Source of the DNA: Halalkalibacter alkaliphilus | GTDB lineage: Bacteria; Bacillota; Bacilli; Bacillales; Bacillaceae_D | Assembly: GCF_023555415.1 (NCBI RefSeq) | Contig: NZ_JAKRYL010000004.1 | Location: 62,001 to 126,000 of the forward strand | DNA: 64,000 bases | Direction: 5' to 3' | Shown: in pieces, positions 37,557 to 47,765 of the stretch | How the letters are laid out: each line of letters begins with the position of its first letter | Numbering within the stretch: position 1 is the stretch's first letter | The notes under the pieces: generated by a model | Database searches by the model: none | What the model was told of the DNA's origin: nothing | The model's input: only the letters and a program-made list of their open reading frames with translations | Translations under genes and position numbers: made by a program

Positions 37557-39647
37557 ATGAAAAAAATGCGAATATATGAATATGCAAAAGAGAAAGATGT
37601 AGCAAGCAAAGTCATCATTGATCAGTTAAAAGAATCAGGCTTTTCGGTTACAAATCATATGTCAGTTTTAGATGAAAAGATGATGGAAACATTAACGGGT
37701 GGAAATAGCTCTTCAACAACAGCTACAAAGAACCAAGAAAAAAATGACCATCGCCCTAAGCAACAAAAAAACGATGGGAAACGTAATCAATCGAAGCCTT
37801 CAAATAATAAAAATCAGCAAAACCGCGGAAACAAACAGCAAAATAAGCGTGGAGGCGGCGGTCATAAGCAAGAGCCACCAAAACCAAAACCATTACCAGA
37901 AAAAATTACGTATGTTGGTTCGCTAACTGTCGGAGAAATAGCGAAAGAGCTACATAAAGAACCTTCTGAAATCATTAAGAAATTAATGGGTCTTGGTGTA
38001 ATGGCAACTATTAACCAAGAATTAGACACTGACACAATTGAACTCATCGCAGGTGATTATGGCGTTCTTGTTGAGGAAGAAATTGTTATTGATGAAATGG
38101 ATTTTGAAAGTTATGTAGATGATGATTCCGAGGAAGACTTACAAGAGAGACCACCTGTTGTAACGATTATGGGTCACGTAGACCACGGTAAAACGACGTT
38201 ACTTGACTCCATTCGCCATACGAAAGTAACAGAAGGCGAAGCTGGTGGAATTACGCAACACATTGGTGCGTACCAAATTGAGTCAGGTGGCAAGAAGGTC
38301 ACATTCCTTGATACACCAGGTCACGCAGCCTTTACGACAATGCGTGCGCGTGGTGCTCAAGTCACTGATATTACCATTCTTGTTGTCGCAGCAGATGATG
38401 GTGTAATGCCTCAAACAAAAGAGGCAATCAGCCATGCAAAAGCAGCAGGTGTACCAATTATTGTTGCAGTAAATAAAATTGATAAAGAAGCAGCGAACCC
38501 TGATCGTGTCATGCAAGAATTAACAGAATTTGAACTTGTCCCTGAAGCGTGGGGAGGAGATACAATTTTTGTAAATGTATCAGCTCTTGCAGGAACAGGA
38601 ATTGATGAGTTATTAGAAATGATTCTTCTTGTTTCAGAAGTAGAGGAATTAAAAGCGAATCCAGATAAATTAGCGAAAGGTACAGTAATTGAAGCGGAAC
38701 TTGATAAAGGCCGTGGAGCTGTAGCTACTCTGCTTGTACAAAGTGGAACGTTAAAAGTTGGAGATCCAATTGTTGTAGGGTCTGCGTTTGGACGTGTTCG
38801 TGCGATGGTTAATGATCTTGGTCGTCGTGTGAAAGAAGTTGGACCTTCTACACCAGTTGAAATTACTGGGCTTAACGAAGTTCCATTGGCAGGAGACCAA
38901 TTCCAAGCCTTCGCAGATGAGAAGAAAGCTCGTCAAATTGGGGAAGCTAGAATGTCTCGTCAACGTGAAGAAAATCTTGCTGAAAGTTCAAAAGTAAGCT
39001 TGGATGACCTATTCAATCAAATCCAGCAAGGTGAAGTAAAAGATATTAATATCATCATTAAAGCTGACGTTCAAGGTTCAGTTGAAGCTATGCGCGGATC
39101 ATTAGAAAAAATTGACGTAGAAGGTGTTAAAGTTAAAATCATTCATACTGGTGTTGGAGCTATTACCGAGTATGATGTAATGCTTGCATCAGCTTCTAAT
39201 GCGATTATTATTGGTTTCAATGTACGTCCGGATGTGAATGCAAAACGTACAGCGGAAGCTGAAAAAGTTGATATTCGCCTTCATCGTGTCATTTATAATG
39301 CCATTGATGAAATTGAGGCAGCAATGAAAGGAATGCTTGACCCTGAATTTGAAGAAAAAGTCATTGGTCAAGTAGAGGTTCGTACAACATTTAAAGTTTC
39401 AAAAGTAGGTACGATTGCTGGAGCTTATGTTACTGATGGAAAAGTAACAAGAGATTCAACAGTGCGTCTCATTCGTGATGGAATTGTTATTTATGAGGGG
39501 TCAATCAATGCATTGAAACGATTTAAAGACGATGCCAAAGAAGTGGCTGCTGGATATGAGTGTGGAATCACACTTGAAAATTATAACGATATTAAAGAAG
39601 GCGACATCATTGAAGCGTATGTTATGGAGGAAATTGAGCGTAAATGA
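37557..39647 (+). CDS. infB: Translation initiation factor IF-2
   Basis: IF-2 is the GTPase that brings initiator tRNA to the ribosome. The 696-residue protein has an N-terminal helical domain ([18 protein letters not shown]), a low-complexity K/Q/N/G-rich linker (about residues 50-110), a second IF2_N domain, and the G domain with G1 GHVDHGKTT near 206, [15 protein letters not shown] and NKIDK, then domains II, III and the fMet-tRNA-binding C2. TGGAGG at 37543-37548 supports the ATG at 37557. It overlaps ylxP by four bases. Confidence 0.97.
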   Translation: MKKMRIYEYAKEKDVASKVIIDQLKESGFSVTNHMSVLDEKMMETLTGGNSSSTTATKNQEKNDHRPKQQKNDGKRNQSKPSNNKNQQNRGNKQQNKRGGGGHKQEPPKPKPLPEKITYVGSLTVGEIAKELHKEPSEIIKKLMGLGVMATINQELDTDTIELIAGDYGVLVEEEIVIDEMDFESYVDDDSEEDLQERPPVVTIMGHVDHGKTTLLDSIRHTKVTEGEAGGITQHIGAYQIESGGKKVTFLDTPGHAAFTTMRARGAQVTDITILVVAADDGVMPQTKEAISHAKAAGVPIIVAVNKIDKEAANPDRVMQELTEFELVPEAWGGDTIFVNVSALAGTGIDELLEMILLVSEVEELKANPDKLAKGTVIEAELDKGRGAVATLLVQSGTLKVGDPIVVGSAFGRVRAMVNDLGRRVKEVGPSTPVEITGLNEVPLAGDQFQAFADEKKARQIGEARMSRQREENLAESSKVSLDDLFNQIQQGEVKDINIIIKADVQGSVEAMRGSLEKIDVEGVKVKIIHTGVGAITEYDVMLASASNAIIIGFNVRPDVNAKRTAEAEKVDIRLHRVIYNAIDEIEAAMKGMLDPEFEEKVIGQVEVRTTFKVSKVGTIAGAYVTDGKVTRDSTVRLIRDGIVIYEGSINALKRFKDDAKEVAAGYECGITLENYNDIKEGDIIEAYVMEEIERK

Positions 39648-39925
39648 TCATAGGGTTCGTACGTCTTGAACTCCTCATTTATGATGCTCAATCGCTGAAA
39701 GAAAAACGCTCTGTTTTAAAAAGTATTCAAACAAGATTGAAGCAACGGTTTAACGTTTCTGTTGCAGAAACAGATCATCATGATGTTTGGCAGCGAGCTG
39801 AATTAGCGTTAGTAACGGTTTCAAATGATCGCACAGTTTGTGAGCGTGAACTGCAAAAGGCACTTTCCTTAATTGATGGTGAGCCAAAAGCAGAAAGAAC
39901 AGTTACTGATTATGAATGGCTCTAA
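39644..39925 (+). CDS. ylxP: YlxP, DUF503 family protein
   Basis: A 93-residue DUF503 protein beginning [20 protein letters not shown], with the family features [24 protein letters not shown]. It is always found between infB and rbfA in Bacillus; a role in ribosome or translation function is suspected from context only. The start overlaps the infB stop (ATGA). Confidence 0.92.
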   Translation: MIIGFVRLELLIYDAQSLKEKRSVLKSIQTRLKQRFNVSVAETDHHDVWQRAELALVTVSNDRTVCERELQKALSLIDGEPKAERTVTDYEWL

Positions 39926-39948
39926 TGTAAAGAACAGAGGTGAATAGT

Positions 39949-40299
39949 ATGAGTAATGTTCGTGCACACCGTGTAGGTGAACAAATGAAAAAAGAACTAA
40001 GTGATATTATTATGCGAGAGCTTAAAGATCCTCGTGTAAGTTTTGTAACAGTTACCGGAGTAGATGTCACAGGGGACCTTCAGCAAGCAAAAGTGTTTAT
40101 TACAGTTCTTGGAAGTGACGAACAAAAAGAAGCAACTCTTCAAGCATTATCTAAAGCGAAAGGATTTATTCGTTCTGAGATTGGAAAACGAATTCGCCTT
40201 CGTAAAACACCAGATATCTTCTTTGAGTTTGATGAGTCGATTGAATATGGTAATCGTATTGAAACACTTCTTCAAGATATAAATAAAAATGAACGATAG
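39949..40299 (+). CDS. rbfA: 30S ribosome-binding factor RbfA
   Basis: RbfA assists 16S rRNA 5' end maturation and cold adaptation. The 116-residue KH-type protein has [24 protein letters not shown] and the later [18 protein letters not shown]. The ATG at 39949 is preceded by AGAGGTGA. A hairpin terminator follows, so the next gene truB may have a reduced or separate supply of transcript. Confidence 0.96.
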   Translation: MSNVRAHRVGEQMKKELSDIIMRELKDPRVSFVTVTGVDVTGDLQQAKVFITVLGSDEQKEATLQALSKAKGFIRSEIGKRIRLRKTPDIFFEFDESIEYGNRIETLLQDINKNER

Positions 40300-40308
40300 A
40301 TAATTAGA

Positions 40309-40340
40309 GGGTAGGAGGGCAAATGCTCTTCTACCCTTTT
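40309..40340 (+). terminator. Hairpin terminator between rbfA and truB
   Basis: GGGTAGGAGGGC pairs with GCTCTTCTACCC (two G-U pairs), small loop, then TTTTG. The short T tract suggests partial termination. Confidence 0.65.
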
Positions 40341-40412
40341 GTAATAAATGTTAGAGGGCAAGGTATGTACAAAAGGAGCCGTGCAAATTAATAGCAACAA
40401 AGGGAGGAACCA

Positions 40413-41333
40413 ATGAACCCAAATGGAATCTTAATTTTACATAAACCACGAGGTATGACTTCTCACGATTGTGTGATGAAAGTTAGACGTTTATTTCAAA
40501 CGAAAAAAGTTGGACATACAGGTACGCTAGATCCGGATGTGAATGGAGTACTGCCTATTTGTATCGGGAAAGCAACGAAAGTAGTGGAATACATGTCAGG
40601 ATACTCAAAAGAGTACGAGGGTGAAGTAACGGTAGGGTTTTCGACAACAACGGAAGATAAAGGCGGTGATGTTGTTAACAAAAAGCCTGTTACGGATAAA
40701 TGGACAGAAGCCGAACTTGACAAAGTACTTAATCACTTTAAAGGTGAAATTATTCAAGTTCCTCCAATGTATTCTGCAGTCAAAGTCAATGGCAAGAAAC
40801 TGTATGAGTATGCCCGTGCTGGTAAGGAAGTAGAACGTCCTCAAAGAACTGTGACGATTCACTCCTTGGATCGATTATCCGATATTACTTATAAGGAAGA
40901 TACGGCCTCATTTCGGTTTCGTGTCCATTGTAGCAAAGGGACGTACGTTCGAACATTGGCCGTTGATATAGGAAATAAGCTCGGATATCCCGCACATATG
41001 TCTGATCTCGTTCGTACATCGTCAGGTCCGTATTCTCTAGAGAATAGTATAACGTTTGAGCAATTAGAGGAATTTAAAGAAAATGGCCAATTGTTCGCTC
41101 AACTCATCCCATTTGAGACGGCTGTTAATTATTTGCCAAAGAGTATAGTAGATCAAGTAACGGAGCAACAGATAAAAAACGGGGCTGTTCTACCGATAAA
41201 GAAAGGGTTAGAACAAATACGATTTACCGTATATAATGAAAAGGGGGAGTGTTTAGCTGTTTATAAGCGCCACCCTACGAAAGAAGGCTTTGTTAAACCA
41301 GAAAAAATGTTTTGGACAGGCGAGCCATCTTAA
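40413..41333 (+). CDS. truB: tRNA pseudouridine-55 synthase TruB
   Basis: TruB makes pseudouridine 55 in the T-loop of tRNAs. The 306-residue protein has the catalytic aspartate D40 in VGHTGTLDPDVNGVLP, the KEYEGEVTVGF block, the GEIIQVPPMYSAVKVNGK motif and a C-terminal PUA-like region. AAGGGAGG precedes the ATG. It is followed by ribC, the standard order. Confidence 0.97.
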   Translation: MNPNGILILHKPRGMTSHDCVMKVRRLFQTKKVGHTGTLDPDVNGVLPICIGKATKVVEYMSGYSKEYEGEVTVGFSTTTEDKGGDVVNKKPVTDKWTEAELDKVLNHFKGEIIQVPPMYSAVKVNGKKLYEYARAGKEVERPQRTVTIHSLDRLSDITYKEDTASFRFRVHCSKGTYVRTLAVDIGNKLGYPAHMSDLVRTSSGPYSLENSITFEQLEEFKENGQLFAQLIPFETAVNYLPKSIVDQVTEQQIKNGAVLPIKKGLEQIRFTVYNEKGECLAVYKRHPTKEGFVKPEKMFWTGEPS

Positions 41334-41361
41334 TAATTTAGGAGTGAAAAGGGGATTCTTA

Positions 41362-42309
41362 ATGGATACCATTTATTTAGAACATCCTATAGATAGAAAT
41401 ACATTAAAGCCAGAAAAGACAGTGATGGCTTTAGGCTATTTTGATGGAGTACATACGGGTCACAAAGCAGTCATGAAAAAGGCAAAAGAGATTGCAAAAA
41501 AGCTTGATACAACAGCATCAGTTATGACGTTTCATCCACACCCAAAAGAAGTGTTGAGGAAAACGGAAATGAACTACATAACGCCATTACCAGATAAGAT
41601 TGATAAAATTGAAAGAATGGGCATTGATACACTTTATGTAGTGAAATTTACCCCTTTATTTGCTAGCCTTACACCTCAAGAATTTGTTGATGACTATTTA
41701 ATCGGGTTACATGTTGTACATGCTGTTGCAGGTTTTGATTTTACTTATGGTGCTCTCGGAAAAGGAACTATGGAAACTCTTCCATTTCATGCTCGTAATC
41801 GATTAGAAGCAACAGTTGTTGAAAAATATGAAAGTAACAATGAGAAAGTAAGTTCGACTAAAATCCGAGAGCTACTTAAACAAGGAGATGTGAATAGTGT
41901 AACAGCTCTTTTAGGGGAAGAATACGTCATTAAAGGGACAGTTGTTGATGGGGAAAAAAGGGGAAGAACCATTGGATTTCCAACAGCAAATATTGAACCT
42001 AAAGAACGATACATTATTCCAAGAACGGGAGTCTATGCTGTTAGATTAACGATAAATAAAGTTCAGTACGATGGTGTATGTAACATTGGATATAAACCAA
42101 CTTTCCATCAGGAAAAGGACGTTGTTCCGACCATTGAAGTTCATCTCTTTTCCTTCCATGAAGATATTTATGGGCTAGAGGTAGAGATACATTGGTATTC
42201 TCGTATTAGGTCTGAAAAGAAATTTAAGGGCATTGATCAGCTTATTGAACAAATAAGCCTTGATAAAGAGGCGGCACAATCATTACTTAAATTAAAAGTC
42301 TATGAATAA
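41362..42309 (+). CDS. ribC: Bifunctional riboflavin kinase / FAD synthetase RibC (RibF)
   Basis: Converts riboflavin to FMN and FMN to FAD. The 315-residue enzyme has the N-terminal nucleotidyltransferase domain with the HxGH-type site GYFDGVHTGHKAV, and the C-terminal flavokinase domain with GEKRGRTIGFPTANI. The ATG at 41362 is preceded by AAGGGG; a longer frame reaches back into truB at 41290 but is not conserved. In B. subtilis RibC controls FMN levels sensed by riboflavin riboswitches. No riboswitch is visible here. Confidence 0.96.
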   Translation: MDTIYLEHPIDRNTLKPEKTVMALGYFDGVHTGHKAVMKKAKEIAKKLDTTASVMTFHPHPKEVLRKTEMNYITPLPDKIDKIERMGIDTLYVVKFTPLFASLTPQEFVDDYLIGLHVVHAVAGFDFTYGALGKGTMETLPFHARNRLEATVVEKYESNNEKVSSTKIRELLKQGDVNSVTALLGEEYVIKGTVVDGEKRGRTIGFPTANIEPKERYIIPRTGVYAVRLTINKVQYDGVCNIGYKPTFHQEKDVVPTIEVHLFSFHEDIYGLEVEIHWYSRIRSEKKFKGIDQLIEQISLDKEAAQSLLKLKVYE

Positions 42310-42319
42310 GCCGGAAAGC

Positions 42320-42348
42320 TTGCAATCCATTCAAAAAAAAGGTATAGT
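42320..42348 (+). promoter_or_regulatory. Sigma-A type promoter for rpsO
   Basis: TTGCAA at 42320-42325 and TATAGT at 42343-42348 with a 17-base spacer. The -35 is identical to that of the rpsB promoter in this window. Start would be near 42355, giving an 88-base leader. Confidence 0.7.
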
Positions 42349-42354
42349 ATTGTT

Positions 42355-42442
42355 TGTACTACGGTACGAATCCGTTTCTTGGCAGATCGAGTCACCGACG
42401 TTTGCTAGGGAATAGGAGATTAGAAAAAGGGAGGTGAATAGG
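42355..42442 (+). promoter_or_regulatory. rpsO leader, candidate S15 autoregulatory RNA
   Basis: The leader contains pairable segments including CGGTACG / CGAATCCG and ends with AGGGAGG at the rpsO Shine-Dalgarno. S15-binding rpsO leaders are known in Bacillaceae such as Geobacillus. I cannot fold it here, so the assignment rests on position and length. Confidence 0.4.
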
Positions 42443-42712
42443 ATGGCTTTAACACAAGAGCGTAAGAATGAGTTAATCGCTGAATTCAAAACGCATGACA
42501 CTGACACTGGTTCTCCAGAGGTTCAAGTTGCTATCCTAACAGAGCAAATCAACACATTAAATGAGCACTTACGTACTCATAAGAAGGATCACCATTCACG
42601 TCGTGGTCTTCTTAAAATGGTAGGGCAACGTCGTAACTTGTTAACTTACCTACGTAACAAGGATGTTACACGTTACCGTAACCTAGTTGATAAGCTTGGT
42701 TTACGCCGATAA
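42443..42712 (+). CDS. rpsO: 30S ribosomal protein S15
   Basis: S15 is a primary 16S rRNA binding protein that nucleates the platform. The 89-residue all-helical product begins [20 protein letters not shown] and has the signature [20 protein letters not shown] plus [12 protein letters not shown]. The ATG at 42443 follows AAGGGAGGTG; an in-frame GTG at 42434 overlaps that Shine-Dalgarno and is rejected. A promoter precedes and a terminator follows, giving an independent unit. Confidence 0.98.
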   Translation: MALTQERKNELIAEFKTHDTDTGSPEVQVAILTEQINTLNEHLRTHKKDHHSRRGLLKMVGQRRNLLTYLRNKDVTRYRNLVDKLGLRR

Positions 42713-42721
42713 TCGTGATGA

Positions 42722-42746
42722 AAGCGGGATAAATTCCCGCTTTTTT
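42722..42746 (+). terminator. Rho-independent terminator after rpsO
   Basis: GCGGGA at 42724-42729 pairs with TCCCGC at 42735-42740, five-base loop, flanked by AA on the 5' side and six T on the 3' side. Confidence 0.9.
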
Positions 42747-42769
42747 CTTGATCTTATAACATTGGTAAT

Positions 42770-42798
42770 TTGACTAAAAATAACCAATCTTATATATT
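42770..42798 (+). promoter_or_regulatory. Sigma-A type promoter for pnp
   Basis: TTGACT at 42770-42775 and TATATT at 42793-42798, spacer exactly 17 bases, directly after the rpsO terminator and 76 bases before the pnp ATG. Confidence 0.7.
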
Positions 42799-42873
42799 CT
42801 TTTACTTTTTAACAGAATTGGCAATAATAAATGAAGCTGGATTAATAAATGGTGTACGAGAGGAGTACGCGTA

Positions 42874-44988
42874 ATGGAACAAACGAAACAAGTATTTACA
42901 ATGGAGTGGGCTGGTCGAGAGCTTACAGTAGAAATTGGCCAATTAGCCAAACAAGCTAATGGCGCAGTGCTCGTCAGATATGGTGATACAGCTGTGTTAT
43001 CAACAGCTACTGCTTCTAAAGAACCTAAAGATTTAAACTTTTTTCCTCTAACAGTCAATTATGAGGAGCGTCTCTATGCTGCAGGGAAAATTCCTGGAGG
43101 TTTCATTAAAAGAGAGGGTCGTCCAAGTGAAAGAGCGATTTTGACAAGTCGTTTAATTGACCGTCCAATTAGACCATTATTCCCAGATGGCTTCAGAAAT
43201 GAAGTACAAGTGATTAGTATTGTAATGAGCTCTGATCCAAATGCCTCATCTGAAATGGCGGCTATGATTGGTTCGTCACTTGCCCTTTGTGTATCTGATA
43301 TACCATTTGATGGCCCAATTGCTGGTGTAACTGTTGGTAGAATGGATGGAAAGTTCGTCATTAACCCAACAACTGAGCAGTTAGAGCAAAGCGATATTGA
43401 CCTTGTTGTAGCTGGTACGAAAGAAGCTATTAACATGGTTGAAGCTGGTGCATCAGAAGTAACAGAAGAAGCAATGTTGGAAGCGATTATGTTTGGTCAT
43501 GATGAAATTAAGAAATTAATTTCTTTCCAAGAGGAGATTGCAAATGCTGTCGGGAAGGAAAAGTCAGAAGTTCAATTAAAGATAGTTGACGCTGATCTAG
43601 AGCAAGAAGTACGTCAGATTTCTGAGGCAGAACTGAAAGAAGCTGTCCAAGTACAAGAGAAGCATGCAAGAGCAGAAGCAATTGATGCAATAAAAGAAAA
43701 AACGGTTGCGTCTTTCGAAGAGCGAGAAGACATAGATTTAGGTGATGTCAAAGAAGTTCTACATAAGATTGTAAAAGAAGAAGTACGTCGTCTAATTACA
43801 ATTGATAAAGTGCGCCCAGATGGACGTAAGGTAGATGAAATTCGTCCACTTGCTTCTCAAGTAGATCTTCTTCCACGTACCCACGGGTCAGGTCTCTTCA
43901 CTCGAGGACAAACTCAAGCATTAAGTATTTGTACTCTTGGTGCATTAGGGGATGTGCAAATTTTAGACGGGCTTGGAATTGAAGAATCTAAGAGATTCAT
44001 GCACCATTATAATTTCCCGCAATTTAGTGTAGGCGAAACTGGGCCAATTCGGGGACCTGGTCGTCGCGAGATTGGACATGGTGCATTAGGTGAGAGAGCA
44101 CTTGAGCCAGTCATACCTAATGAGAATGAATTTCCATATACAATTCGACTAGTTTCTGAAGTACTGGAATCTAATGGTTCAACGTCTCAGGCTAGTATTT
44201 GTGCAAGTACCCTTGCAATGATGGATGCAGGAGTACCAATTAAAGCACCTGTAGCTGGTATTGCGATGGGTCTTGTGAAACAAGAAGAGCATGTGTCAGT
44301 TCTTACGGACATTCAAGGTATGGAAGATGCGTTAGGTGACATGGATTTTAAAGTAGCTGGTACACGCGAAGGAATTACGGCTCTACAAATGGATATTAAA
44401 ATTTCTGGTATTAACCGAGAGATCTTAGAAGAGGCGTTAGCTCAAGCTAAAAGAGGCCGCATGGTTATTTTAGATAATATGTTGTCTGCTATAGGGGAAT
44501 ACCGTACTGAGTTATCCACATATGCACCAAAAATTATGACTATGAAGATTAACCCAGATAAAATTCGTGATGTGATCGGACCTAGCGGTAAAATGATCAA
44601 TAAGATCATTGAAGAAACTGGGGTTAAAATTGATATTGAGCAGGATGGAACAGTATATATTTCTTCTGTAGAGATGTCAATGAATGAAAAAGCACGTTCA
44701 ATCATTGAAGATATTGTACGCGAAGTAGAAGTAGGGCAAACCTATCTTGGGAAAGTAAAACGAATTGAGAAATTTGGTGCGTTTGTTGAACTGTTCAAAG
44801 GTAAAGATGGTTTGGTTCATATTTCTCAGCTAGCAGAAGAACGTGTTGAAAAAGTAGAGGATGTTGTGAAGCTTGGAGATGAAATCCTTGTTCGTGTAAC
44901 AGAGATTGATAACCAAGGAAGAGTTAATCTTTCACGTAAGGTTATTCTAAAAGAAGAGAAAGAGCGCAAACAACAAGCACAGAAGTAG
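42874..44988 (+). CDS. pnp: Polyribonucleotide nucleotidyltransferase (PNPase)
   Basis: PNPase is the main phosphorolytic 3'-5' exoribonuclease of Bacillus. The 704-residue protein has two RNase PH domains (the first with [15 protein letters not shown], the second with [19 protein letters not shown]), an all-alpha linker (about 235-310), then KH ([19 protein letters not shown]) and S1 ([21 protein letters not shown]) domains. GAGAGGAG precedes the ATG. Its own promoter and terminator are visible. Length is typical. Confidence 0.98.
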   Translation: MEQTKQVFTMEWAGRELTVEIGQLAKQANGAVLVRYGDTAVLSTATASKEPKDLNFFPLTVNYEERLYAAGKIPGGFIKREGRPSERAILTSRLIDRPIRPLFPDGFRNEVQVISIVMSSDPNASSEMAAMIGSSLALCVSDIPFDGPIAGVTVGRMDGKFVINPTTEQLEQSDIDLVVAGTKEAINMVEAGASEVTEEAMLEAIMFGHDEIKKLISFQEEIANAVGKEKSEVQLKIVDADLEQEVRQISEAELKEAVQVQEKHARAEAIDAIKEKTVASFEEREDIDLGDVKEVLHKIVKEEVRRLITIDKVRPDGRKVDEIRPLASQVDLLPRTHGSGLFTRGQTQALSICTLGALGDVQILDGLGIEESKRFMHHYNFPQFSVGETGPIRGPGRREIGHGALGERALEPVIPNENEFPYTIRLVSEVLESNGSTSQASICASTLAMMDAGVPIKAPVAGIAMGLVKQEEHVSVLTDIQGMEDALGDMDFKVAGTREGITALQMDIKISGINREILEEALAQAKRGRMVILDNMLSAIGEYRTELSTYAPKIMTMKINPDKIRDVIGPSGKMINKIIEETGVKIDIEQDGTVYISSVEMSMNEKARSIIEDIVREVEVGQTYLGKVKRIEKFGAFVELFKGKDGLVHISQLAEERVEKVEDVVKLGDEILVRVTEIDNQGRVNLSRKVILKEEKERKQQAQK

Positions 44989-45000
44989 TAATTAATGATA

Positions 45001-45034
45001 AAAGGGGACTGGGGAGTGATCCTAGTCTCCTTTT
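45001..45034 (+). terminator. Rho-independent terminator after pnp
   Basis: AAAGGGGACTGGGG at 45001-45014 pairs with TCCTAGTCTCCTTT at 45020-45033, three G-U pairs, five-base loop AGTGA, ending in TTTT. Confidence 0.75.
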
Positions 45035-45091
45035 GCGTTCTAACCTGTCCAACTCTAGCATACAATCGCACTAGAGGAGGAGGGACTGGTG

Positions 45092-46081
45092 ATGAAGAAA
45101 AAGATTATTCACGTAGGTGTGTTCTGTATCATTGTCATCCTATCGGTTGGAGCTGTCCAAAATCCATTTTCTATGAATTATATCAGTGAATTAAAGCACG
45201 ATAGTCAAATGGTATTAAAGGAACAGGACTCTCTATACGAGGAAATAGTCGCACGCTCAGATTCATATACAGAACCTGCGATTGATGCAAGAGTAGATAG
45301 AGTTTGGAAAGCAGTACCTGGCTATAATGGGCTAGAGGTTGACGTAGAAGCTTCATATGATAAGATGAAGAAGCTCAATGAATTTGATGAAAACAGACTT
45401 GTCTTTAAAGAAACAAGTCCAAATGTTCATCTTGACGATCTGCCCCCATCTCCCATTTATAAAGGCAATGAAAACAAACCTGTTGTCACGTTTTTAGTTA
45501 ATGTGGCATGGGGAAATGAATATCTGCCTGAAATGTTGAAGACATTAAAAAAACATGAACTACATACAACGTTTTTCTTAGATGGTTCATGGGTTAAGAG
45601 TAATCCAAATCTTGCTAAGATGCTGGTTGAAGAAGGCCATGAGATAGGAAATCATGCTTACTCACATCCAGATATGAACACATTAACAGTTGGGCGGATT
45701 GACGAGGAACTACAAAAGACAAATTCAGTTATAGAAGCAACAATTGAAGTTACACCTAATTGGTTTGCCCCGCCAAGTGGAAGCTACAATCAAACGGTGG
45801 TTGACCAAGCTCACAAACATGGAATGAAAACGGTCTTATGGTCAGTTGATACTGTAGATTGGAGAAAGCCTAACCCAACTGAAATGGTGAATCGTGTGCT
45901 ATCAAAGGTACACAATGGAGCTATGATCTTAATGCATCCAACTGAACCGACAGCTAAGGGCTTAGAAGATTTAATTATTGGAATACAAGATAAAGGGTAT
46001 AAGATTGGTACAGTTTCTGAGGTTCTCTCCGAACAACGAGTTATGTTAGGTGTAACCCTTGATGACAATAAGGGGGATTAA
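45092..46081 (+). CDS. ylxY: YlxY, polysaccharide deacetylase-like protein with degenerate motif
   Basis: A 329-residue exported or membrane-anchored protein of the NodB-fold family. It has an N-terminal hydrophobic segment (about residues 5-22), an alpha-helical region, and a NodB-like domain from about residue 130. The second motif with two histidines is visible (IGNHAYSHPDM), and the later APPSGSYN and MILMHPT motifs are present. The first motif, normally TFDDG with the catalytic and metal-binding aspartates, reads TFLVNVAWGNE, so activity is doubtful. Its place between pnp and mlpA is as in B. subtilis. The ATG at 45092 has AGGAGGAGGG seven bases before it; GTG at 45089 is the alternative. 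Confidence 0.88.
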   Translation: MKKKIIHVGVFCIIVILSVGAVQNPFSMNYISELKHDSQMVLKEQDSLYEEIVARSDSYTEPAIDARVDRVWKAVPGYNGLEVDVEASYDKMKKLNEFDENRLVFKETSPNVHLDDLPPSPIYKGNENKPVVTFLVNVAWGNEYLPEMLKTLKKHELHTTFFLDGSWVKSNPNLAKMLVEEGHEIGNHAYSHPDMNTLTVGRIDEELQKTNSVIEATIEVTPNWFAPPSGSYNQTVVDQAHKHGMKTVLWSVDTVDWRKPNPTEMVNRVLSKVHNGAMILMHPTEPTAKGLEDLIIGIQDKGYKIGTVSEVLSEQRVMLGVTLDDNKGD

Positions 46082-46083
46082 GA

Positions 46084-47322
46084 GTGGTAAATAGAATAGA
46101 ACTAGACAACGGTGTTCGAATTTTAGCGGAACATATTTCATCTGTACGTTCGGTTTCAATTGGAGTGTGGATCGGTACAGGTTCGCGCTTTGAAAAGAAA
46201 GAAGAAAACGGTATCTCACATTTCTTAGAGCATATGTTTTTTAAAGGAACGAAAACACGTACAGCCGCTGAGATTGCTGAATCATTTGATAGCATAGGCG
46301 GGCAAGTAAATGCTTTTACTTCGAAAGAATATACATGCTATTACGCAAAAGTGTTAGATGATCATGCTGCGTATGCTGTTGACGTTTTGGCAGATATGTT
46401 TTTCAATTCTGTTTTCGACGAGACGGAGCTTCAAAAAGAAAAGAATGTTGTTTTCGAGGAAATTAAAATGGTAGATGATACACCAGATGATATTGTTCAT
46501 GATTTGCTAAGCGAAGCAAGTTACAAAAGTCATTCTCTTGGTTATCCAATTTTAGGAACAGTAGATACATTAGAGGCGTTTAATGGCGACTCATTAAGGG
46601 AGTATATGTCCAGATTTTACACCGGTGACCATGTCGTTATTTCTGTTGCTGGGAACATTACAGATGAAGTAATTGATCAATTGAAAGAAATATTTTCAAA
46701 TGTAAATCCTACAACATATCAACATAAAGATGAGAAACCTGTATTTTTTCCTAACTCCATTGTTCGCAAAAAGGAAACCGAACAAGCACATCTTTGTCTC
46801 GGTTATCCAGGTTTAGCAATCGGGGAAAAAAATGTATATGCTCTAGTTTTGTTGAATAATTTACTTGGCGGTAGTATGAGTAGCAGATTGTTTCAAGAGA
46901 TTCGTGAAAAAAGAGGGTTATGCTACTCTGTATTTTCATATCACTCTTCCTATCAAGACAGTGGCATGTTAACTATTTATGCTGCTACAGCACATAGCCA
47001 ATTGGACGATCTAACGAAAGCTTTACAAGAAACAGCTTATATACTTGCTGATGTAGGGATGACAGAAAAAGAACTTAAAAATGGCAAAGAACAGTTAAAA
47101 GGGAGTTTAATGTTAAGTTTAGAAAGTACAAATAGTCGGATGAGTCGTAATGGAAAAAATGAATTACTCCTCAAAAAACATCGGTCACTTGATGATATTG
47201 TTGATGAGATCGATAGTGTCACTCTCACTCAGGTGAATCAATTAGCAGCAACCATTTTAAAAGAGAATCCTTCCGTTTCCTTGATTAATTCAACAGGTAA
47301 ATTACCAAAATCACTTCAATAA
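46084..47322 (+). CDS. mlpA: M16 family zinc protease MlpA (YmxG)
   Basis: A 412-residue insulinase-type peptidase, called MlpA or YmxG in B. subtilis, where it has been reported to affect exoenzyme production. It has the inverted zinc motif HFLEH at residues 46-50 (GISHFLEHMFFKGTK), the downstream glutamate region EKNVVFEEIKM and the C-terminal R/Y element VREKRGLCYSV-like segment (EIREKRGLCYSVFSY). It starts with GTG at 46084 after AGGGGGA, two bases beyond the ylxY stop. All zinc ligands look intact. Confidence 0.93.
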   Translation: MVNRIELDNGVRILAEHISSVRSVSIGVWIGTGSRFEKKEENGISHFLEHMFFKGTKTRTAAEIAESFDSIGGQVNAFTSKEYTCYYAKVLDDHAAYAVDVLADMFFNSVFDETELQKEKNVVFEEIKMVDDTPDDIVHDLLSEASYKSHSLGYPILGTVDTLEAFNGDSLREYMSRFYTGDHVVISVAGNITDEVIDQLKEIFSNVNPTTYQHKDEKPVFFPNSIVRKKETEQAHLCLGYPGLAIGEKNVYALVLLNNLLGGSMSSRLFQEIREKRGLCYSVFSYHSSYQDSGMLTIYAATAHSQLDDLTKALQETAYILADVGMTEKELKNGKEQLKGSLMLSLESTNSRMSRNGKNELLLKKHRSLDDIVDEIDSVTLTQVNQLAATILKENPSVSLINSTGKLPKSLQ

Positions 47323-47332
47323 TTTTTTCTTG

Positions 47333-47365
47333 AGATCAGATTTTTCGATAGTCTGGTCTTTTTTT
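47333..47365 (+). terminator. Rho-independent terminator after mlpA
   Basis: AGATCAGA at 47333-47340 pairs with TCTGGTCT at 47352-47359 (one G-U), 11-base loop, then a seven-T tract. Confidence 0.75.
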
Positions 47366-47414
47366 AGGTTTCTGTTCATAGCTTACTACTAATGAAGGAC
47401 GAGGAGGTAATCTG

Positions 47415-47657
47415 ATGAGATTAAGTGAAATAAGCAGCAAAGAGATTATCGATTATCAAAAAGGGGAACGTCTAGGCATTTTAGGGCAAACAGATTTGTT
47501 AGTAAATGAAGAAACTGGTGAGATTGAAGCATTTATTATACCTACAATGAAATGGTTCGGATTTGGAAAGAAGGACCGTGAAGTAACAGTGTATTGGAAT
47601 CAAGTTAAAAAAATTGGTGAAGATATGATCATTATTAATTTAGATCAATACGAGTGA
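47415..47657 (+). CDS. ymxH: YmxH, YlmC/YmxH family PRC-barrel sporulation-linked protein
   Basis: An 80-residue protein of the YlmC/YmxH family, with MRLSEISSKEIIDYQKGERLG at the start and the block EIEAFIIPTMKWFGFGKKDRE; family members have a PRC-barrel-like fold and are common in spore-formers. Function is unknown. AGGAGG precedes the ATG. It is flanked by terminators on both sides, so it is probably transcribed alone, although no promoter is clear in the 92-base gap after mlpA. Confidence 0.85.
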   Translation: MRLSEISSKEIIDYQKGERLGILGQTDLLVNEETGEIEAFIIPTMKWFGFGKKDREVTVYWNQVKKIGEDMIIINLDQYE

Positions 47658-47724
47658 GCGTGAATTGAATATTAGGAAAATGAGGAAGCAGAAAACGTAT
47701 AAACGACTTTTTCAGTTTTCTCAG

Positions 47725-47765
47725 AAAAGCAGTTCTTTCATTCATTATGAAAGGCTGCTTTTTTT
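47725..47765 (+). terminator. Strong rho-independent terminator after ymxH
   Basis: AAAAGCAG with CTGCTTTT and CTTTCAT (47735-47741) with ATGAAAG (47747-47753) form a long stem with a small internal bulge and a 5-base loop, ending in a T tract. Confidence 0.9.

Noticed and set aside
41290-41361. Longer ribC start overlapping truB
   Set aside because: The extra 24 residues overlap truB and are not like RibC homologues; the ATG at 41362 has AAGGGG at a suitable distance.
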